Shown: positions 43,131-53,478, numbered from the stretch's first letter. The stretch is DNA of 64,000 bases from Asparagopsis taxiformis (GCA_030407315.1 JALQPE010002165.1:1-64000); one strand, 5' to 3'. The notes: generated by a model not told the origin, from the sequence alone. Numbers and translations: made by a program.

Positions 43131-43775
43131 ATTCCAAACTTTGATCGCTCCCGTTGTTGGTCTACAAAGTGGATTGTAGTGATGAAAACAGGAGATCATT
43201 TCCTTCCAGCGCGATGACGTTGCCGCAGTTCAGCTGCGAGGGTCGATTCGACGACTTGGGAGCAGCGTGTGACCAGTGCGCAGGTTGCGAGAATTTTTAT
43301 TCATAAAATATGATCTCCTGCCGTTTCTGACCGCAGTGCTGAATCTGGTTGGCCGCTGTTGCGATGCTTCAGACGCCTGTTGTCGATTCTAAGTCGTAGC
43401 CAAGTACTCTCATCATTCATTGACGCAGTTGGTGGGACATGGATTTTACTTTGTGTACAGAGGAGGCCGCAAAAAAGGCGGCAGAAGGCGTTGTTATCGT
43501 AGTCATTCAATTGCGGCATTACCTACGCTCATTACATCGGCAGTCCTTTAGATTGACAGAGACCGTTTTGTTGTACTCAATACAATCGAAACCGATAGTA
43601 ACGACTCGTTACTAACTGTTCCGAGAACACAGCTTGCATTGAGCACGCTCAAGACCGAGACTATACCAATACCGACACTAATACATCGCAGAATAACACA
43701 ATGGACACACTATGGATACAAGTTTAGTTGGTTTGATATACAATTCGACATTCATCAACGTCGCGAGCACAACAA
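43131..43775. other. Intergenic, no gene seen
   Basis: Spacer of about 0.64 kb. TACTAACTG followed by a possible acceptor (ACACAG) occurs at about 43610-43633 on the + strand, but no exon was found to go with it. Confidence 0.4.
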
Positions 43776-45203
43776 CTATTTGACAACCAGAAGTGGCAGG
43801 AACCCGCGGTCCGAAATACCAGCACGAACATCCTCAACTGGAACACGCAATCGAACTGGCTTGGACCTCAAAGTTCTTGCGACATTCTTGGCTTTGGATG
43901 ACACAACTGGTACGTCTAACAGCCCATGATGCACCAGAGAATTGCAACAAATATCCGCAAACTCTGAAAATGATACACTTGATACACGTGCCCTGTTGCA
44001 CATCCTCACAAACGAGTCGAACAAACCTCCTAAAGTCGTCTTCTTCTTCGTCTGCGTCCTCCCTCTCGCAGACTTGACCGGCTCCACAGAAACCAACTGC
44101 GCTGCATTGGCCGCTACACATAGTGCCAACTGCTGCTGCACTGGCAATTTCCTTATTGTATCGACAGCGGCTGACAACCCACCTCGTTTGTTGATAATAC
44201 CCGAGACAACCATAATGGAGTTCTTCCCCGCTTCGCGACGCATTTGCATTATTGCCTCTCGACAAACATCAAGTACCAAGCGCGCGTCACCAGAACCAGC
44301 GGCGACTTTTTTCGCCGCGAGCGATATCGCCTTGTCACTCAGGGCACCGTCTGTATGATCGCCAAGTCGCTGCTCAACAATTGCGGCAAGATCTGTGGCA
44401 TCGTACGGCGTAAATGGCACGACATCAGGCATGGCACCACTCGCCCGAAGCCATGGCAGCAGTCGAACAGGCAGATCGATAGCGTTTGCGATCCCTACAA
44501 GAACCAGACGCGAGTTTGGAAGGCGGGGCCATTCGAATGCGGCATAGAGCACCATTTGATCGGATGACGTGAGAAAGTCGACTTCGTCCAAAACGATCAG
44601 CACCTTGGAACCTGGTGAGGTCGCGTACGATCGAATTGCCTCCTGGGCGGCGTTCACGGTTTGGGTGGACGTCGCACCCAACTCGGATGCAAGATGGGCG
44701 TAGAGATCTTTAGGCTGACTGAGCGTCGCACAATTGACCCAGATAGTTTGGGGGTTTTGCTGCGTCGCATCGCAGCTTCGTAGACGTTTGGCGACTTTAG
44801 ATACGGCGTATGTCTTACCCGTTCCGGGCGTTCCACACACGTAGATACTCTTCGAGTCGGAGTCCGACGACATGGCCGTAGATACAAGGTCGGACAAGTG
44901 CTCAAATTCGGTCCGTCGACCGACGACGGGACCATCGGGTTCGAAGCTCAACGAGAGCAGCGAGGCGTCCGGCGCGGCGACGGGCGGGGGTGTGGATTGG
45001 GTGTCGTCTTGGGTTGAGATAGGGGACATGGGAATGGAGATATGCGGAATGCCATGTGCGAGCTGAGACGATGTTAGGTCGGGCTTTGTTAGTGCGGCGA
45101 CGGTTTTCGCGAGGGTTTTATTGGCGTGCCTTCGGGCGGTCGGCTTGGTAATGCGGCCGGTGATGGTCGCGGCGCGCGTTGGTCGCGCGGTGGTGTGTGG
45201 CAT
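43776..45203 (-). CDS. CDC6: CDC6/ORC1-type AAA+ replication ATPase
   Basis: This licensing factor would load the MCM helicase at replication origins in the nucleus. From the chosen ATG (45203) it has 475 residues: a basic, Thr/Pro-rich N-terminal tail (1-85) with likely CDK-type SP/TP sites, then the AAA+ core with Walker A GTPGTGKT (124-131), Walker B VLIVLDEVDF (about 201-210), sensor 1 around VGIANAIDLP, and sensor 2 GDARLVLDVCREA. A C-terminal winged-helix region follows. The open frame reaches 45419, but those extra residues are low-complexity and the ATG at 45203 precedes a typical basic tail. The absence of a BAH domain and the short length favour CDC6 over ORC1. Confidence 0.85.
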   Translation of the reverse strand: MPHTTARPTRAATITGRITKPTARRHANKTLAKTVAALTKPDLTSSQLAHGIPHISIPMSPISTQDDTQSTPPPVAAPDASLLSLSFEPDGPVVGRRTEFEHLSDLVSTAMSSDSDSKSIYVCGTPGTGKTYAVSKVAKRLRSCDATQQNPQTIWVNCATLSQPKDLYAHLASELGATSTQTVNAAQEAIRSYATSPGSKVLIVLDEVDFLTSSDQMVLYAAFEWPRLPNSRLVLVGIANAIDLPVRLLPWLRASGAMPDVVPFTPYDATDLAAIVEQRLGDHTDGALSDKAISLAAKKVAAGSGDARLVLDVCREAIMQMRREAGKNSIMVVSGIINKRGGLSAAVDTIRKLPVQQQLALCVAANAAQLVSVEPVKSARGRTQTKKKTTLGGLFDSFVRMCNRARVSSVSFSEFADICCNSLVHHGLLDVPVVSSKAKNVARTLRSKPVRLRVPVEDVRAGISDRGFLPLLVVK

Positions 45204-45682
45204 TGTGGCGTGTGGTAAGATTGTCGAGAGAGGGATTGGTCGAATGGGGACGGAAACGACACTGTCGTGCGGACGGAATAGGCATGGTCTGGTACTAGTA
45301 GTGGTATAGATAGTAGAAAATGTGGCGCCAAGTCGGAAGTGAAGCGCGGGCGGTAGGAGGGTATGTCGTGAGGGAGATGGCGGGAAATGGATGAATAAAT
45401 GGCTTTCGACTATTTTCACGATATATTCGTGCTACAGTATCGAGTTGTGAGCTGAGATGAATGACCTTTGATTAAATTTTGAATCGGGCCATGGGTACCA
45501 CGCGTTGTTTGGATGCCAAACTTTAGCTCCTTCTCGTTATTTTCGCGCCAAATTTCAGGCCTGTTGCTCCCGCCAAATCAATTCAATTGAATCTGTGATC
45601 TAATCACTGTACCATCGCAATCCTTTTACGCCACCGCCACCACCATTCTTCTTGCCCGCGAAACGCTGACAACAATATCATC

Positions 45683-46852
45683 ATGGAGTCCGATCAGCCA
45701 CCACCTCTTCAAACTCCAGCATGTCTCATACTTGGCATGGCCGGATCCGGGAAAACAACCCTCGTCGACGCGCTGTCCTCCTGGCTGGAAGACGAAGAGG
45801 ACATCGCAAGCGCTCTGTCTCAGCTGGCAGTTGAATCGCAAGTTTCTAAAACCCTCACCCAATCTGCGCAAGCCTCCTCCTCTTCTGCTGCCCAAAACCC
45901 ACTCCCTGGTGAGGGGGCCTACGTCGTAAATCTTGACCCAGCTGTCTTCCAGCTCCCCTATGAACCCAATATCGACATCAGGGACACCATCAAATACAAA
46001 GACGTAATGCGCGAATACAGCCTCGGACCGAACGGCGCCATCATCACCTCCCTCAATATCTATGCCACTCGCTTCGACCAGGTGATAGCACTTATTGAAA
46101 AGCGCGCCCCAGAGGTTAAAGCGCTCATATTCGACACGCCTGGCCAAATTGAAACGTTTACATGGTCGGCTTCTGGGGCTATTATCACAGAGTCTTTGGC
46201 AATGGTCCTACCAACGGTTGTGGTTTTCGTGATCGACACGCAGAGAAGCCAGTCAGCGATGACGTTTGTCAGTAACATGCTGTACGCGTGCTCCATCATG
46301 TACAAGACGCGGCTGCCAATGGTTGTGGCGTTCAACAAGATCGACGTGGTGAGTTGCAAGTTTGCGCAGGCATGGATGGAGGACTTTGATGCGTTTGACG
46401 CCGCGTTGAGAGAGGATAACTTTGTGGGTACCCTGGCCAGAAGCATGGCGATGGCGCTGGAGGAGTTTTACAAGTCGATGCGCAGTGTGGGTGTCAGTGC
46501 GCAGACGGGCGAGGGGATGCAGGAGCTGGTCAAGGCCGTTCACCAGGCTGCTGAGGAATATGAGCGAGAGTATAGGCCTGTTCTCGAGCAGATGAAGAGA
46601 ACGAGGGCGCAGGAACAAAGGGAGAGGCAGGATGAACAGATTGACAATTTGAAGCGCGATATAAAGAATGAGCGAGAATCAGCCTTTGCGCCGTTTGACA
46701 GAGAGGATGGGGATCGGGAGGAGGACGATGGGCGGGACGCGCATGCCAAGCGGTTGGGTCAGATGAAAGGTGTGGCGGAGGATGACGCAGAGGAGAAACT
46801 GGCTTATGAACAATTTGTTCGGAACATGGAGGAAAAATCGAAGAAGACTTGA
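45683..46852 (+). CDS. GPN1: GPN-loop GTPase 1 (XAB1/Npa3)
   Basis: This GTPase acts in assembly and nuclear import of RNA polymerase II. In 389 residues it has the G1 motif GMAGSGKTT (18-26), the family's GPN loop in SLGPNGAI (GPN at 115-117), G3 DTPGQIE (from D151), and G4 FNKID (217-221). The C-terminal third is a charged, Glu/Arg-rich helix ending in EEKSKKT, as in GPN1 rather than GPN2 or GPN3. About 40 residues, mostly Ser/Ala/Gln, are inserted between G1 and the VVNLDPA strand. The gene is divergent from CDC6 and ends 72 bases from the stop of the convergent gene at 46925, so their transcripts probably overlap at the 3-prime ends. Confidence 0.93.
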   Translation: MESDQPPPLQTPACLILGMAGSGKTTLVDALSSWLEDEEDIASALSQLAVESQVSKTLTQSAQASSSSAAQNPLPGEGAYVVNLDPAVFQLPYEPNIDIRDTIKYKDVMREYSLGPNGAIITSLNIYATRFDQVIALIEKRAPEVKALIFDTPGQIETFTWSASGAIITESLAMVLPTVVVFVIDTQRSQSAMTFVSNMLYACSIMYKTRLPMVVAFNKIDVVSCKFAQAWMEDFDAFDAALREDNFVGTLARSMAMALEEFYKSMRSVGVSAQTGEGMQELVKAVHQAAEEYEREYRPVLEQMKRTRAQEQRERQDEQIDNLKRDIKNERESAFAPFDREDGDREEDDGRDAHAKRLGQMKGVAEDDAEEKLAYEQFVRNMEEKSKKT

Positions 46853-46924
46853 TAATTTGCACCGTATGTGGTTAGAGTAGCTGCAATATTTATATTAAAC
46901 ATGGCCTATGTCCAGACAATCCGA

Positions 46925-49711
46925 TCATTGAGAAGAGGTCGAAGCTGCCGCTGACTTTTGCAGTTCGTTTCTAGCCTTGTTCATTACTTCAATGTCAAGT
47001 TCGAGGAAATCTACTCGCAGTCTTCGCCATCCCTCAATCTGGTCCATTTCAGCCGCTTTCCGCATCAAGTTCATCGCATCTGTACACATTCTCGATTTAA
47101 AAGATCTAACGGTCTCCTCTTTCCTCCGAACTGAACTGGCACAACGCGACCACATATCAATGTTCTTCAAGATGGTCTTGCCTGCGGTATAGTATGGTAA
47201 CGGATTTAAATCTTCTTCAGGCTGGGTGGTTGCCAATTTTTTGCCAGTCTCTGTGAAACATGCTAGTACCTGTTCAAGCAATGTTTCCACCTCCAATAAT
47301 AGACTTGCCCCCGTATCGGTATCCTCTTCAATCGTTTCCATTCTGGAAAGTATTCTGGGTCGCCAACTTCGCGATAGATTCGCTCTCGACCTCGATTCAT
47401 TCGCAGGATCGTCATGCACATTTTGAGCACCCTGCTGTTCGAGATACAAACTGTACTTCTCTTTGGCTGTATCCAGTTTCATCAATCCAAATCCATAATA
47501 CGCATCTGCACTTTCCAATCTGCGCGCCTTTCGATTCCATTCCAATGCCTTTTCCCGGTTTTTCGTGAGCGAACTGACACCGAGGCGGTAAAAGCGTGAA
47601 TACAATGCCATTGCTGCGGGGTGTCTACTTTTCGCCGCTAACTGGACATATTGCAAAGCAAGTGTGTTGTTCTTCGGTATAACACATTCGGTATCCGACA
47701 ATTCAAAGTCGGTCTGGAGCAAACCCGGACGCATTTGTAGACCATAATGATGCCATCGCGCCAACCAGAAGTAAGCAGCACTTGCTGCTTGTGTGGAGCC
47801 GCTCTGAGCTGCTTTTTTGACGTCTTCCACTCCTGATAGTATTTGTTCGGCCGACTGCGCGATTTGAATTTTCAACAAGCCAAGTTCTAATGCGCCGGGC
47901 GCATACATCATGTTATTTTTGGCTGTCATTAACCATGCGCCCGCTTGTTCATAATTGACAGGTAATCCAGCCTTTCCCCTTCGCCAGCACTTTCCAATTT
48001 CGACAACATACTCTGGGAATCGGTCCATGAAAAGTATATCGCGGTCATCTTCTTCGCCTTCGCGGAACAATTTCCGTGGAAAGGTTACTCCAACAGTTGG
48101 AACACGACGGAGAGCGTTCATGGCGAATCTGTTATCGCAAGCGGCAGCCTCGAACAGAAAGTACAGCATTGCGGCATGGGACACATTGTTCGGGGAATTT
48201 GGCAAACTACCGGAAATCCAATCAGCTAGCATTCGCGCCATGTACACATATCCATATCCCTCGCCGAGTTTAGCGGCCGAGTCATAGCAGAGAAAGGCTT
48301 GCTTCAACGCAAAATCCACACGGTCCTGCTGTTTAGATGTCAGTTGTTGTGTGCTATGCAGTAATGTTTTGGCCTTGTCCTCCCATAACAAGCCGAGATG
48401 AATGGCACCCTCTGGCTCCTCTGTGTACGACGCATATAGCACGCATCGAAGACAGGCCTCGTACAGCGTCTTGGTCTGGTCGGTCGAGGTAGATGTCGGC
48501 TCCTTCATGAGCACTCGGGAAATCGAATGGGGGTCTATTTGCTTGTCCAGGATGGCTTGCAGGAAGATGAGCACCGTTTGCATGGATATTCGACTGTGGT
48601 CCATGATAATCCATCGTAACGGCCATGGGACATAGGACATGATCTCCTCGTTACCCTCGTCGTCGATATTGAAATTTGGCGGCAGTTTATGACCAGAATA
48701 CAACCAGAGGATGAGTGAAGCGAATGAGGACAGGTCGATACGTTGGCCCTCTTCCGACGGGCTATTTCTGGACGGATATGAAGGGGTGGGGGAGAAGAAG
48801 ATGGTGGACTGTTGGTTGCCAAAGTGGTTGGTAAAGTCTTGATGCACAGCGGTTGTTTGCAAATCTCTGCGACAATTGGCACAGCCGTCATAGCAGCCGG
48901 TGGTGATGGGACAACGAAAGTGGAGAATTTTGACAAAAGTCGACGATATCATCCGGACACAATTGTCCTCGTTGCAATGTGTGCGACGCACGAGGATGTT
49001 AGCGGTCGACAATCTTCGATGATACCATTTCTGGTCATGAGTAGTGCAGAGCGCGGTGGCCACGGAGACGAGAAAGGCGAAGCGGCGATGGGAATCGGCA
49101 TTAGCGAAGAGATGGGGCGCTGTGTTACCAATAGGCCACAGGGGAAGCACATGACCAAGACGATCATCGCATCGAGAAACGGGGCGAAACTCTACCGACA
49201 AATGGGAGGGCAAATCATCGAGATGCACATGGGACGAGGATAAAATTTTCTCGGCGGCAGAAAAATTCTTACACGAACCCAGTGTGACTTTGAGATCGAT
49301 ATCTCTCAGACTATTCTGAATCGAATTGGACTGATCGAGGAGTTGCTCAAGAATATGATCGGTTTGCAAGCGATCCATCTGGTCGCATATGTGCTGCAAA
49401 TCGTCGCGACGCAACGCCATTTTAGTGCGGTGCAAGACGCGCTGAAAGGTGTGGTGCTGACGGGCGGCGTCCGGCTGGAAGCGATGCTCGTTGTCGCGAT
49501 AGAGACGCATGTATGCGGGGGACGGGTCCACATCGCGTTGTTCCTCCGACACATTGGTGAGCGACGAGCCGGACAGGGCGCATGCATCGTGCAGACGGAC
49601 ATGACGGTCCAATAGGTAGCGGGTGCGTCCCTGTAGACGTTTCGGCGCGCGATAACGGTCGTAGATGTCGACTAGCGCGGAGACAATGTCTACCGCGCTG
49701 ATGATTTCCAT
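46925..49711 (-). CDS. Helical N-terminus, dead kinase-like lobe and Sel1-type repeats
   Basis: A 928-residue single-exon protein. Residues 1-140 are predicted helical, start MEIISAVDIVSALVDIYDRY and look like a small helical bundle. Residues about 200-390 follow a kinase C-lobe in order: WYHRRLSTANIL where HRDLKPEN is expected (HRD is HRR), VKILHFR where DFG is expected (now HFR), and IDLSSFASLILWLYSG matching the alpha-F helix DVWSFG. With both catalytic Asp gone and almost no room for an N-lobe it cannot be an active kinase. Residues about 430-760 hold Sel1/TPR-like repeats (AAYFWLARWHHYGL, AMALYSRFYRLGV). The C-terminal 150 residues are helical. Function is unknown. The layout resembles MLKL or fungal HeLo-kinase-like proteins, which is inference. 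Confidence 0.75.
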   Translation of the reverse strand: MEIISAVDIVSALVDIYDRYRAPKRLQGRTRYLLDRHVRLHDACALSGSSLTNVSEEQRDVDPSPAYMRLYRDNEHRFQPDAARQHHTFQRVLHRTKMALRRDDLQHICDQMDRLQTDHILEQLLDQSNSIQNSLRDIDLKVTLGSCKNFSAAEKILSSSHVHLDDLPSHLSVEFRPVSRCDDRLGHVLPLWPIGNTAPHLFANADSHRRFAFLVSVATALCTTHDQKWYHRRLSTANILVRRTHCNEDNCVRMISSTFVKILHFRCPITTGCYDGCANCRRDLQTTAVHQDFTNHFGNQQSTIFFSPTPSYPSRNSPSEEGQRIDLSSFASLILWLYSGHKLPPNFNIDDEGNEEIMSYVPWPLRWIIMDHSRISMQTVLIFLQAILDKQIDPHSISRVLMKEPTSTSTDQTKTLYEACLRCVLYASYTEEPEGAIHLGLLWEDKAKTLLHSTQQLTSKQQDRVDFALKQAFLCYDSAAKLGEGYGYVYMARMLADWISGSLPNSPNNVSHAAMLYFLFEAAACDNRFAMNALRRVPTVGVTFPRKLFREGEEDDRDILFMDRFPEYVVEIGKCWRRGKAGLPVNYEQAGAWLMTAKNNMMYAPGALELGLLKIQIAQSAEQILSGVEDVKKAAQSGSTQAASAAYFWLARWHHYGLQMRPGLLQTDFELSDTECVIPKNNTLALQYVQLAAKSRHPAAMALYSRFYRLGVSSLTKNREKALEWNRKARRLESADAYYGFGLMKLDTAKEKYSLYLEQQGAQNVHDDPANESRSRANLSRSWRPRILSRMETIEEDTDTGASLLLEVETLLEQVLACFTETGKKLATTQPEEDLNPLPYYTAGKTILKNIDMWSRCASSVRRKEETVRSFKSRMCTDAMNLMRKAAEMDQIEGWRRLRVDFLELDIEVMNKARNELQKSAAASTSSQ

Positions 49712-50600
49712 GGCTGGTAGACGGCGAGCGGCGCGACGTACAGACGTGCGACAGCGTGTTTTGAAACGTCAGCTGATGAGGTGGAGGTGACACGGATGGG
49801 CGTCGAGTGTCGTGTGAGCGGACTTCTGTGTGCGGCTGGCGAGGTTGCACAAGTTGTTGGGTGTCGGACCAATCATCGCTGTTTTCGAAGCGTACAGCTA
49901 TGCGCTACTGGATGTGCACGTGTATGTTGGCGAGAAATTTGCGTGCGCTGTGGAGATGATCATGATGGGCGTGTGGACATGGTACATTCGATGTTACCCT
50001 TGGGCGCCAGTGGAATGGGCAGGCTTTGACAGGTGCGACAGTGCGGGGTGATGGGATGGGATGGGATGTGAATTGGTGTGTTGTGTAAGAATGGTCTACA
50101 AGCGGGTCGTTCGGGTGGTGTGCTGCTGCTCGTACACTGGGATGAGCAGTCGTCGTCGTGCGAACGCACGTCGCGGAGGAGATTGGCAGTCTGGCGGACA
50201 GAGTCACTGGAAACAGGGCGGATGCAAGGGTGCGTCGGCAAATATCACAGCGGGCGATCGACGAATGGAATTGGGTGCCATTTGTTGACGGCGTTCCCCT
50301 GACTACGACGACTCAGACAAATATACTGCACTAAAATTATAATGTCGTTATTCCGTCGTACTACGCGTCGACCAATCACCGATGCGATCCATCCGTTCAA
50401 ATTTGCCTGCATCCCGTGCGCAGCTCGTGCCGTTACATCTTCCCGCTCCGACTCTACATTTCAAAATTCAAAAATCGCATACATACATCCCCCGCCAACC
50501 AGCCCAACCATCCCAATCCATCTCAACCCATCCCCATCGCCTACCCTCCTCCCACCCAACTCCAACCGCGACCGCCCAGCTTGAGTCCTCCACGATCAAA
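49712..50600. other. Divergent promoter region
   Basis: 0.9 kb between two head-to-head genes. A short GGGAT tandem (about 50050-50072) and a C/T-rich leader (50460-50590) just before the CBM48-TPR start are the only notable features. Short open frames look like chance. Confidence 0.45.
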
Positions 50601-52166
50601 ATGCTCGGCCGGCGCGCCGCCGGCCGTCGTCATCGCCATCTGCGCGATCGCGGCAATGCAGGCACCGTTCTGCCGCGAGCGACGCCACGATCCCCGCTCG
50701 CCCAAGTGTACGACACGTCGTCGACCGTCGTCTCATCGTCGCCGTCGCACACATTTGTCTGGCCGGACCCGGCCTATGTGTACACCAATGTGCTACTCGT
50801 CGCGTCGTTCGACGGCTGGTTACACCATCGTATGCTACGCGACGCCGATGTGCCCTCCGTGTTCCGCATCCAACTCCGCGTGCCGCCCGGTCGTCACACC
50901 TACAAATACCTCGTCGACGGCGTGTGGAGCACCCGTCCCGCCGGCGACCCGGTGGAAATCTCCGCCGATGGCGTGCGTCACCATGTGCTCCATTGTCCCC
51001 GCGTGTCCCATGACGACTCGACCGCCTCCTTGGCCGCTTTACTCCCCGATAAAATCGCGACCGACCGCTTGCAGAACGACATCCGTCATGACGATGACAC
51101 GACGCGTACACGCGCAACCGTCTTTCGCTCCGCCTCGGCCAATGTCGTGCCGCAGTCGCATATTCGTGCGACGGGCGATCTGGCACGTCCGCGCATTCCC
51201 TTCAAGAGTCAGTCCAGTTCCGTCTCCGTGCAGGAAGTGTCACGACGCAACAAGGAGCCCGTCGCGCCGAGAGGCTCGTCGTTCACCGCTGCGCCAACGA
51301 TGCCGTCGATGTCGGCCGCGCACATGGCCAATCGAAAGTCGATGCTGCTACGCGTCGGTTCGGGTTGGATGAAGAGGTTTTCAAGTCGCGCACCCGACGC
51401 TGATGCGTCGTTGGATTGTGCGTCGACGACCGCGCAGGATCGCTCCACGTCCAGTATTTTCCGCCCCAAGGAGCGCGCCTCGTTGTTCCCGTCGTCGTCG
51501 GAGCCGCTGGTGGGCAAGACGGATGATAAGGAAAATGTGCGTCGTGTGAATACACCCGCCACGCCCGATCGTTCGCGACGCGCCGCCGGCCGCGGCTCGC
51601 GTACCGCCAATGTCAAGGTGTCGCGTCCGACAAAGGTGGACGAGCCTAGAGATGTGGACGAGGTGAATCGACAGGCGGACAATTGGCGACAGATGGCGCG
51701 CCATTTGCAGGACGATCTATGCGACCCCACTGGCGCGCGTGAATTGTTCTCGAGGGCGATTCAGCATCGGGAGAAACATGGATTGTGGTGTACGTCGCAG
51801 AATGCACAGGCTCATGTGGATCTCGCGCGCAATTTGTCCAAGGCCGAAATGATGAAAGATGCCGAGTTTCATCTGCGCATTGCTCTGAGGATTTATAACC
51901 AAATCGAAGCTGGACATGAGCACATTGCAGATCTACTGCTGTACGTCGGTGTCGTCGTCGATCGACAGAAGAAACGACGAGAAGCTGAGGACCTGTATCG
52001 CACCGCGTTGCAGATGTACAAGACGCACGGCATTTCTGGGAATAACTTGGACATTGCGGTGAAGAATCTGAGCTTGAATCTTCGCAAACAGAATAGAGAA
52101 GCTGAAGTTGAACAAGTGAGAAAAGAGTTTTGCGCTTACAAAGCTTCCAAGCAACAAGTGGCTTGA
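50601..52166 (+). CDS. CBM48 (AMPK-beta glycogen-binding) and TPR protein
   Basis: This 521-residue protein starts at an ATG followed by LGRRAAGRR. The open frame upstream to 50382 is Pro/Ser-rich leader. Residues about 50-130 form a CBM48 domain: HTFVWPDPAYVYTNVLLVAS, FDGWLHHRM (the NWDGW-like strand), VPPGRHTYKYLVDGVW (the core PGXHXYKFXVDGXW motif), and a last strand. A long Ser/Arg-rich linker follows. The C-terminal 130 residues are TPR-like helices (ARELFSRAIQHREKHGLW, AEFHLRIALRIYNQIE, AEDLYRTALQMYKTHG). By family it should bind glucan and a protein partner, for example in the floridean starch compartment of the cytosol. That role is inferred. A poly(A) signal follows at 52222. Confidence 0.82.
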   Translation: MLGRRAAGRRHRHLRDRGNAGTVLPRATPRSPLAQVYDTSSTVVSSSPSHTFVWPDPAYVYTNVLLVASFDGWLHHRMLRDADVPSVFRIQLRVPPGRHTYKYLVDGVWSTRPAGDPVEISADGVRHHVLHCPRVSHDDSTASLAALLPDKIATDRLQNDIRHDDDTTRTRATVFRSASANVVPQSHIRATGDLARPRIPFKSQSSSVSVQEVSRRNKEPVAPRGSSFTAAPTMPSMSAAHMANRKSMLLRVGSGWMKRFSSRAPDADASLDCASTTAQDRSTSSIFRPKERASLFPSSSEPLVGKTDDKENVRRVNTPATPDRSRRAAGRGSRTANVKVSRPTKVDEPRDVDEVNRQADNWRQMARHLQDDLCDPTGARELFSRAIQHREKHGLWCTSQNAQAHVDLARNLSKAEMMKDAEFHLRIALRIYNQIEAGHEHIADLLLYVGVVVDRQKKRREAEDLYRTALQMYKTHGISGNNLDIAVKNLSLNLRKQNREAEVEQVRKEFCAYKASKQQVA

Positions 52167-52221
52167 TGAGCGAGCGCTTCTAGGTGTGACAATAACGATT
52201 CGGTTGTACTATTTACAAGTC

Positions 52222-52227
52222 AATAAA
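52222..52227 (+). terminator. Poly(A) signal of the CBM48-TPR gene
   Basis: AATAAA, 56 bases after the stop codon. Confidence 0.5.
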
Positions 52228-52322
52228 AACAGGTTGTGCCGCGCACATGCGCCTACGGTTTTTCGTCGTATGAGGCTGCAAGATTTGTTTATCAGAGCAC
52301 TAGATGGTCGTCTCTAACGCGC

Positions 52323-52593
52323 TTATGACGCCGACTTTTTGGCCTGCTCAGCTTCGTAATGCTTGTAAAAGTCGTCGACGCCTGCTTTGTACGACAAATG
52401 CCACGACCTCCACATCATACCGCCCTGCGCACGTACAATTGCAGCATCGTTTGGGTTAGTAGCGGCGGCGCTTGCGCTCGCGGAATTGCGGATGGATTGC
52501 ACAACTTACGACTAGCCCGAGGGAGAGGCCGATCAAGATTTCCTTGGTCGCGCTCACTTGCTTGGAGGCGACGCGAACGACACCACCGGACAT
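52323..52593 (-). CDS. Small COX5C-like cytochrome c oxidase subunit, two exons
   Basis: Exon 1 (52593-52510, 28 codons) and exon 2 (52424-52323, 33 codons and stop) join in phase to a 61-residue protein. Exon 1 begins MSGGVVRVASKQVSATKE, and a single transmembrane helix (ILIGLSLGLVGGMMW) spans the exon junction. A charged tail, HLSYKAGVDDFYKHYEAEQA, follows. The KEI-hydrophobic helix-W-FY layout is that of plant COX5C and related small subunits of mitochondrial complex IV in the inner membrane. The length is right for the family. It is too small to be seen as one open frame because of the intron. The family assignment is by pattern. COX6C/VIIa-type subunits are close alternatives. Confidence 0.65.
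52425..52509 (-). other. Spliceosomal intron of the COX5C-like gene, 85 nt
   Basis: On the - strand the intron begins GTAAGT, ends GTGCGCAG and has a perfect CTACTAAC branch site about 35 bases before the acceptor. Splicing restores one frame across the transmembrane helix. It is the only intron in the window I can define with confidence. Confidence 0.85.
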
Positions 52594-52883
52594 GTTTGAA
52601 ATGGAAGAGATTGGTGCGACGAGTTGCTGTTATTGGTTGTGTGTTCGAGGAAGGATGCCGATGCGATGCGATGGGAGGTGAGTCGAGGCGGAGTGGTAGA
52701 ACGCGCCTATGTGTCTGGATTGAGGACGCTTGGCAGAGTAAATGACCAAGTTTTTTGAAATATTTTTGAAAATAAATTGGAATATTTACACGTCAACAAC
52801 TACAAATAAATTAGTACCACCAGAGTGCTTGGCGCCAAATGCGTGCAGTTTTCGGCTACGAGCGACAGCGAGCGAGAGGCATC

Positions 52884-53237
52884 ATGGGCGACAAGGAGCA
52901 GTTGAACGAGTTGGGCTGTCTGCTAGGAGCGTTTCGAGACGTAGCGTTCAGTATCGGGGTAGAGATTCTGGCAATCACACTAGTACCACAAGCGCAATGC
53001 TCATTGGTCGCGACCAGTGCTCCGAGCAGTCTTCCGCGCGGTCATTCCAGACGCATCACCAAATTAATGGCATTAATTCAAACGTTTGGCGACAACATGA
53101 AGCATGTCGGCTACGTACTGACCGACGTCGACCTGAAACCGGTGGCAGCCGAGCGTACGGGCGGCAAGAAAGAATGGACGATGCGCGTGACGATCGGCGA
53201 GCAACAAGCAACACGCGGCGCATCGACTGTTGGTTGA
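52884..53237 (+). CDS. Hypothetical 117-residue protein
   Basis: The open frame starts at 52839, but the second ATG (52884), after which the sequence reads GDKEQLNELGCLLGAF, looks like the better start. The product mixes a hydrophobic N-terminal helix (DVAFSIGVEILAITLV) with a more polar part including LIQTFGDNMKHVGYVLTDVD and a Lys/Arg-rich end. I do not recognise a family. It lies in an interval between convergent-divergent neighbours (COX on the - strand, Nup98 on the + strand) that would otherwise be non-coding. Confidence 0.45.
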   Translation: MGDKEQLNELGCLLGAFRDVAFSIGVEILAITLVPQAQCSLVATSAPSSLPRGHSRRITKLMALIQTFGDNMKHVGYVLTDVDLKPVAAERTGGKKEWTMRVTIGEQQATRGASTVG

Positions 53238-53447
53238 CAAAGGATGCAATCCAAATGGTGTGGCATGGCTGCATCTGAGCTATTAAAATTTTCAACAAAA
53301 CACTAAATTTACAAATCACTTGCCGTCTATATTACAACGACCGTCTCCAACTTGCCCAATCGATTCCCAATCCGCTCGTCCGCCCGTCTGTCCGCCGACC
53401 CACCCCATACATCCCCCTCCCACTCGACCTTTCCCCGTCAACCGATC

Positions 53448-53454
53448 TATAAAT
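53448..53454 (+). promoter_or_regulatory. TATA-like element very close to the Nup98 start
   Basis: TATAAAT starts only 31 bases before the ATG at 53479. If used with the normal 25-30-base spacing, transcription would start at or a few bases before the start codon. Confidence 0.4.
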
Positions 53455-53478
53455 CGCACCCTCGCGCGCAGCGACACC

